DNA from: Collimonas antrihumi
Lineage (GTDB): Bacteria; Pseudomonadota; Gammaproteobacteria; Burkholderiales; Burkholderiaceae_D
Reading direction: 5' to 3'
Length of the DNA: 64,000 nucleotides
Assembly: GCF_018304965.1 (NCBI RefSeq)
Contig: NZ_JAGQED010000001.1
Location: 526,768-590,767 of the forward strand
The translations under genes and the position numbers were made by a program. The notes below the pieces were generated by a model. It saw nothing but the letters and a program-made list of their open reading frames with translations. It was not told the origin of the DNA and did not search any database. Below are positions 60,768 through 64,000 of the stretch, piece after piece (the first letter of the stretch is position 1; every line of letters begins with the position of its first letter).

Positions 60768-60977
60768 TCAAACCGCTTCCTTTAAATGCAGCAATTGCTG
60801 TTTGAGATGTTCCGTCTGGCACTGCAATCCGATAGTCTCCCATCTGTCCATCTGGTCCACCGATGAATTCGGCGCGAACCGATACGCAGCGACCGCGCTG
60901 CGACGATCGTCCCCCAGATTGTTATTCAGGTAATCCGGAATGAGATCATGTAATTCGTCGTCGGTGAAGTTAGCCAT
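60768..60977 (-). CDS. Small protein resembling an anti-sigma-factor N-terminus
   Basis: 69 residues, MANFTDDELHDLIPDYLNNN and onward. The 'DDELHxLIPDYLNxxL...RR.AV' run looks like the cytoplasmic N-terminal part of membrane anti-sigma factors (usually 'DEELHALLPDYLDGRL'), but there is no TM helix and the protein ends early. The second half (WETIGLQCQTEHLKQQLLHL) is helical. Six bases after the gene upstream and 74 before the triple-ribbon gene, so probably one transcript. No sigma factor is adjacent. Resemblance is by eye only. Confidence 0.5.
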   Translation of the reverse strand: MANFTDDELHDLIPDYLNNNLGDDRRSAVAAYRFAPNSSVDQMDRWETIGLQCQTEHLKQQLLHLKEAV

Positions 60978-60983
60978 GTTTGT

Positions 60984-61214
60984 TTAACCGTCAATAGTCG
61001 TGGCACCGTGACTACGAATACATGGTAAGAGTTTCCTTTGCGCAAGCGCAGCCCACCCTTTGATTGTTCCGGCAGGCCTAGCTTTTCGCGACCAGCGCAA
61101 CTTCTCGTGCATTTCCAGATAAAACAAGCGTGCAGCGTTCTCCGCCCGAACTGGGTGGCGAGATTTCATTTCTGCCACAAGCTCATGCAGTTGTAGTTCA
61201 GTTCGTGAGGCCAT
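60984..61214 (-). CDS. Small basic protein of unknown function
   Basis: 76 residues, MASRTELQLHELVAEMKSRHPVRAENAARLFYLEMHEKLRWSRKARPAG in part. Helical, basic, no signal peptide or TM helix, and not recognised. First in the minus-strand series, with its stop six bases before the next start; that tight spacing is the main support, since no clear Shine-Dalgarno precedes the ATG. Codon composition is similar to its neighbours. Confidence 0.45.
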   Translation of the reverse strand: MASRTELQLHELVAEMKSRHPVRAENAARLFYLEMHEKLRWSRKARPAGTIKGWAALAQRKLLPCIRSHGATTIDG

Positions 61215-62001
61215 AATTCGTTCAAATTATTAGTCGAGTGCGCAGCGATCTTGGTTGGCTTTATTTTTGCTATCGGGATTAACCGAAGCATGTTGCACGG
61301 CGCAATACCGTAGTTACATAAAAGCAATCGTTCTGCATACTAACCGAACTGTTGCTCTTCGCAAACAGTAATATGTTTATTGCACCGGTTTTTCTTGTCT
61401 AAAAAGCTGAGCCATCGCTCAGAATGGGAGGCGCTGTTTGTAATATCGCTGGATCTGATCGCAGTAGCGGGTTTTAAAATTCAGTGCGATGTTGTCAAGC
61501 ATGTAAAAAATGATTGGCATTCAAGTTGCTCTCGCGCGCAAGAAATGCAGCGAATGTAGGCGCGCGCGGATCAGTTCGGAAGCGGATTGAGGAGGACGCA
61601 TTGCCAAAATTAATAGCAATCACAACAAGCCCTTGTAAGTGTTGCGTTTGGTCGATCTATTCACAGACTTATCCGTTGAAATTTGTGGATAAGTCCGCTA
61701 AAAAAGAAGCTCCGTTTGGTTTGTATTGCAACAACTCGAAATCTCATTGTGTTGATAGCCGCTTTTTTCGTTGCCGGTGGCGTCGTGTCTCGTTCTCGTG
61801 AGGGGTAACGACGTCATGGAGATCGGCGCCGGAGGAGGGGACGAGGACCTTCACTCGACGACGTTAGGCGGCCTGCATGGCGCCGAAACTTTCCGAAAGC
61901 AAAAAGGCCGTCTTCGATGTCGGGCGAGAGGGGCGGTTTCGTGAGTGTTTCGATCTCGGGGCGATCGGCGCCGGAAGGAATCGCACAAAACGCATCCGTT
62001 A
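61215..62001. other. Low-coding stretch upstream of the zinc-ribbon cluster
   Basis: 61215-61560 is AT-richer and should contain the cluster's minus-strand promoter. 61800-62000 has two copies of GATCGGCGCCGGA (61820 and 61963 areas) and plus-strand frames (from 61877 and 61917) without recognisable protein. Apart from the small frame at 61601, no gene is supported. Confidence 0.45.
61601..61801 (+). CDS. Possible small cysteine-rich protein
   Basis: A 66-codon frame from a TTG at 61601 with a strong GAGGAGGA five bases before it. The product has a CKCC cluster and later YCNNSKSHC and FRCRW, six cysteines in all, which could bind metal or form disulphides. No signal peptide is seen and the end is Arg-rich. 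It may be random; a good ribosome site plus the Cys pattern is the only support. Confidence 0.2.
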   Translation: MPKLIAITTSPCKCCVWSIYSQTYPLKFVDKSAKKEAPFGLYCNNSKSHCVDSRFFRCRWRRVSFS

Positions 62002-62430
62002 TCAGTTCAGAATCAATCTCGGCACAGCATCATCGGCTGCGAATAAAAACGCATTCTGGCCGTACTTCATCGAAATCGCTTTTGCGGTTTCGAAATCGAT
62101 CCCGAGAACGAGCGCGCTCACTTCTTTAGGCCACGCGCCGTCCCGGTCGCAGCCGTAACCGCCCGGAACGTTAATCCGAGGTCGGCCAGTTCGGCCTCGA
62201 GCGTACGATGCGGGGCCGTATTTTCCGCGTCCGTAACGATGTTCGAAAACGGGTTGTAGGCGGTCAAGAACGCCGACGAAAGTGTGTCGTTGTCGAGATG
62301 GAGCGTCATCAATTCCGGGGGAGTATTCGCAGGGATGCATAGTGAAGTTCGCGCGCTGGTCTACAACGCGGTAGTTGGCGTCGGCGTAAGCCTGGGCCAG
62401 TTCCGGAGAAATTGGGGCAGGGTTGTTCAT
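62002..62430 (-). pseudogene. Frame-disrupted DUF3293 gene
   Basis: The open frame starts MNNPAPISPELAQAYADANY and ends ALVLGIDFETAKAISMKYGQNAFLFA, both matching DUF3293. The middle third of the family (LSSAFLTAYNPFSN, AENTAPHRTLEAELADLGL) is found in another minus-strand frame at 62118-62312. Thus one shift near 62305 and a compensating one near 62150 keep the whole open by chance while replacing the core with an unrelated Arg/Pro-rich stretch. Either a young pseudogene or two sequencing indels. DUF3293 function is unknown. Confidence 0.72.
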
Positions 62431-62814
62431 AGATCTTTAGTCACTGGGATTGCAATTGTTTTTCGTCTGCGCCGCCTAATTTGCCCAGGAGCTGCTCTGT
62501 GCATTTTAATGTAACAATATTAACAGGTCGGGTTAATAACTATCTTGCTGGCAAGCAATGCCGTGGTCTAGTGAATAGCTGCTGGGAACGCTCCAATTGT
62601 CTTGCGGGACGAATGTGCTGCAACTGAAGCAGGGAGGCGCATTTCCTGATGACGATGCATTGATACAACGGTACTATCAAGCAATATGTCAGAATAAAAA
62701 AGAGACGATGTCGATTCAGAACTGGGAGGCGCTAATTGCGCTTTACCCTTTGATGAGCGCATGCCGCAGAATTAAACAGCAACCCAATCACAAAATCGCG
62801 GACACCACTCGGCC
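62431..62814. other. Gap between DUF3293 remnant and truncated sensor gene
   Basis: Holds the presumed promoter for the membrane-sensor gene. Several short frames on both strands, none with recognisable protein features or a good ribosome site. Confidence 0.4.
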
Positions 62815-63516
62815 ATGCGCTACGACAACCAAGAAATTCTCGGCGATTGCGTCTCAGACGAAGTTGGAGAAGACGCCCTACGATTCGATCGGACGCTGGA
62901 ACGGCTGAATATTTTCTTGGGTTATCACGACCACCCCAAGCAGGCGTTACGCATGCGTCGTTATTTAATGGCGGCCGGGACGTCGGTCTTGGCGATCGGT
63001 TTGTTGTTTGCCTGTTATTTGCAGGGCGTTCTATCTGGCGCCGCATTCTATCGAAGTACCACCTTGGTTTTGCTTGCGATTCTCGCCTTCTATATTCTGT
63101 TTCGCTCCGGACTCAATCTGCGGTTCAGCGATCCGAATCTCGCCGTTCCGCAAATGTTGGCTTCGTCTCTGGTTTCTCTGTTAGCCATGTACGAGGCTGA
63201 GGGTGGGAGGTCTGTGTTCCTGGTGCTTCTGCTGATGGGGTATCTGTTCAGCGTGCTACAGCTTACGAGCAGGGCATTGCTGGTTTACGCTATGGGTATT
63301 TTGGGCGCCTACGGCAGTGTAATCGGCCTGCTATGGCGCTTCAAGCCGCAGTCGCTGGACCTGCGTCTGGAGCTGCTACAGTGGCTGGCACTTGCGCTCA
63401 CGCTGCCCTGGTTCGCGCTGATGGGAGGTTTTATCAGCGGACTGCGCCAGCAATTGCGCAAGAGTAACAAGGAACTGCAGCGTTTGTTGGATAAGGTTCA
63501 GGCGAGCGAAACGTAA
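62815..63516 (+). pseudogene. Membrane sensor domain of a probable diguanylate cyclase, cut off by an IS66 element
   Basis: 233 codons. A soluble start containing RTLERLNIFLGYHDHPKQAL is followed by about six TM helices (about 50-70, 75-95, 110-125, 130-150, 155-175, 185-210) and a membrane-exit coiled coil (LRQQLRKSNKELQRLLDKVQ), as in MASE-type sensors in front of GGDEF domains. The frame stops two codons after the point where the IS66 terminal GTAAGCG begins (63513), so the stop TAA is supplied by the element. Without its output domain it cannot make c-di-GMP. The GGDEF assignment is inferred from the sensor type. Confidence 0.7.
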
Positions 63517-64000
63517 GCGCTGAATTAAGCACACGGCCACTGGCGTGGACATGGCGCTGGCCGAGTTAGCCAGCGGCTGTCGCGTTTTGCGGCTGGAAGT
63601 TGAACGGCAGCAGGTCCATGACGTCGGCATCCGGCTGGCGTTGCGGCAGTTCTGCCAGAACGTGGCACAGGTAACTGTACGGTTCGACATTGCAGGCGCG
63701 GCAGGTGAGCATCAGGCTGTAGACGATCGCGCTGGCACGCGCACCGGCCACGGTGTCACAGAAGAGCCATCCGCGGCGACCGATCACAAACGGCCGGATG
63801 TCGCGCTCAATGACATTATTGTCGACAGCTGCGCGGCCGTCATCGACGTAGCGGATCAAATACTTCCACTGACCCAGCGCATAGCCGATCGCCTTGCCGA
63901 TCAGCGACTTCGGCAGCACCTCCGCCTGGTTCTTGACGAGCCAGGCGTAAAAGGCGTCCAACACCGGACGGCTGTGCTCCTGCCGCAGCCGGTACGTGTA
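63513..64000 (-). mobile_element. IS66-family insertion sequence, one end
   Basis: Starts at GTAAGCGC (63513), the conserved terminal inverted-repeat tip of IS66 elements, 53 bases outside the transposase stop. Only the tnpC 3' end is inside the window; tnpA/tnpB and the other terminal repeat are beyond it, so the 8-bp target duplication cannot be checked. Confidence 0.85.
63566..64000 (-). CDS. tnpC: IS66-family transposase TnpC, C-terminal part
   Basis: The frame is open to the window edge (visible 144 residues, starting YTYRLRQEHSRPVLDAFYAW). Family landmarks are LPKSLIGKAIGYALGQWKYL, the DDE glutamate region RAAVDNNVIERDIRPFVIGRRGW, and the IS66 C-terminal domain (ACNVEPYSYLCHVLAELPQR). 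It catalyses cut-and-paste transposition. Partial only because the window ends. Confidence 0.93.
   Translation of the reverse strand, partial: YTYRLRQEHSRPVLDAFYAWLVKNQAEVLPKSLIGKAIGYALGQWKYLIRYVDDGRAAVDNNVIERDIRPFVIGRRGWLFCDTVAGARASAIVYSLMLTCRACNVEPYSYLCHVLAELPQRQPDADVMDLLPFNFQPQNATAAG

Overview
The window looks like a chromosomal segment of a betaproteobacterium of the order Burkholderiales, most likely Oxalobacteraceae (Collimonas/Herbaspirillum-like). This is inferred from GC-rich codon use, Burkholderia-type porin and housekeeping gene content (rnr-rlmB, cysE, lpxH-ppiB-ppiA, cysS, accA-tilS, lysC), and short dispersed palindromes of the kind common in this family. No species marker was tested.

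Layout. 1-1589: end of an FMN reductase, then cbpA-cbpM (DnaJ-like chaperone and modulator). 1605-7030 (minus): a 2-ketogluconate operon, ptxS-kguE-kguK-kguT-kguD, with two identical 14-bp palindromic operators between ptxS and kguE. 7242-9489: a GntR regulator with two winged-helix domains, divergent from a porin. 9522-17874: mixed genes (YceI, GST, ArfB, metallophosphoesterase, patatin fused to a beta-barrel, a coupled MASE1/PAS sensor and alpha/beta hydrolase pair), with an elaborate inverted-repeat element whose right arm contains the arfB start codon. 18318-31849: a conserved housekeeping block. 31975-36328: tRNA-Ser, then mprF-acvB, overlapping genes for synthesis and hydrolysis of aminoacyl-phosphatidylglycerol.

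36462-39593 is an eroded zone between two terminator-like sites: a broken sugar ABC permease (yjfF), a dUTPase-like gene, a possible DnaE2 scrap, a DUF4242 gene, tRNA-Leu(TAA) and an internal piece of a TonB-dependent receptor.

39594-55199 is a two-partner secretion / contact-dependent inhibition locus: TpsB transporter, a TbpB-like surface lipoprotein placed between transporter and exoprotein, a 4166-residue TpsA/CdiA with five near-identical repeats of about 252 residues, and a 77-residue two-helix membrane protein whose GTG start overlaps the tpsA stop. That last protein is the probable immunity protein. The hydrophobic, AT-richer end of TpsA suggests a membrane-acting toxin.

55237-61214 (minus) starts downstream with a caspase-like remnant and then holds six closely spaced genes. 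Three encode membrane proteins carrying Cys4 zinc ribbons, one a glycine-zipper lipoprotein, and two small proteins at the front. I recognise no described pathway for this set; it is the best candidate for an undescribed system. The right edge is decaying: a frame-disrupted DUF3293 gene and a membrane-sensor gene (probable diguanylate cyclase) cut off by an IS66-family element that runs out of the window.
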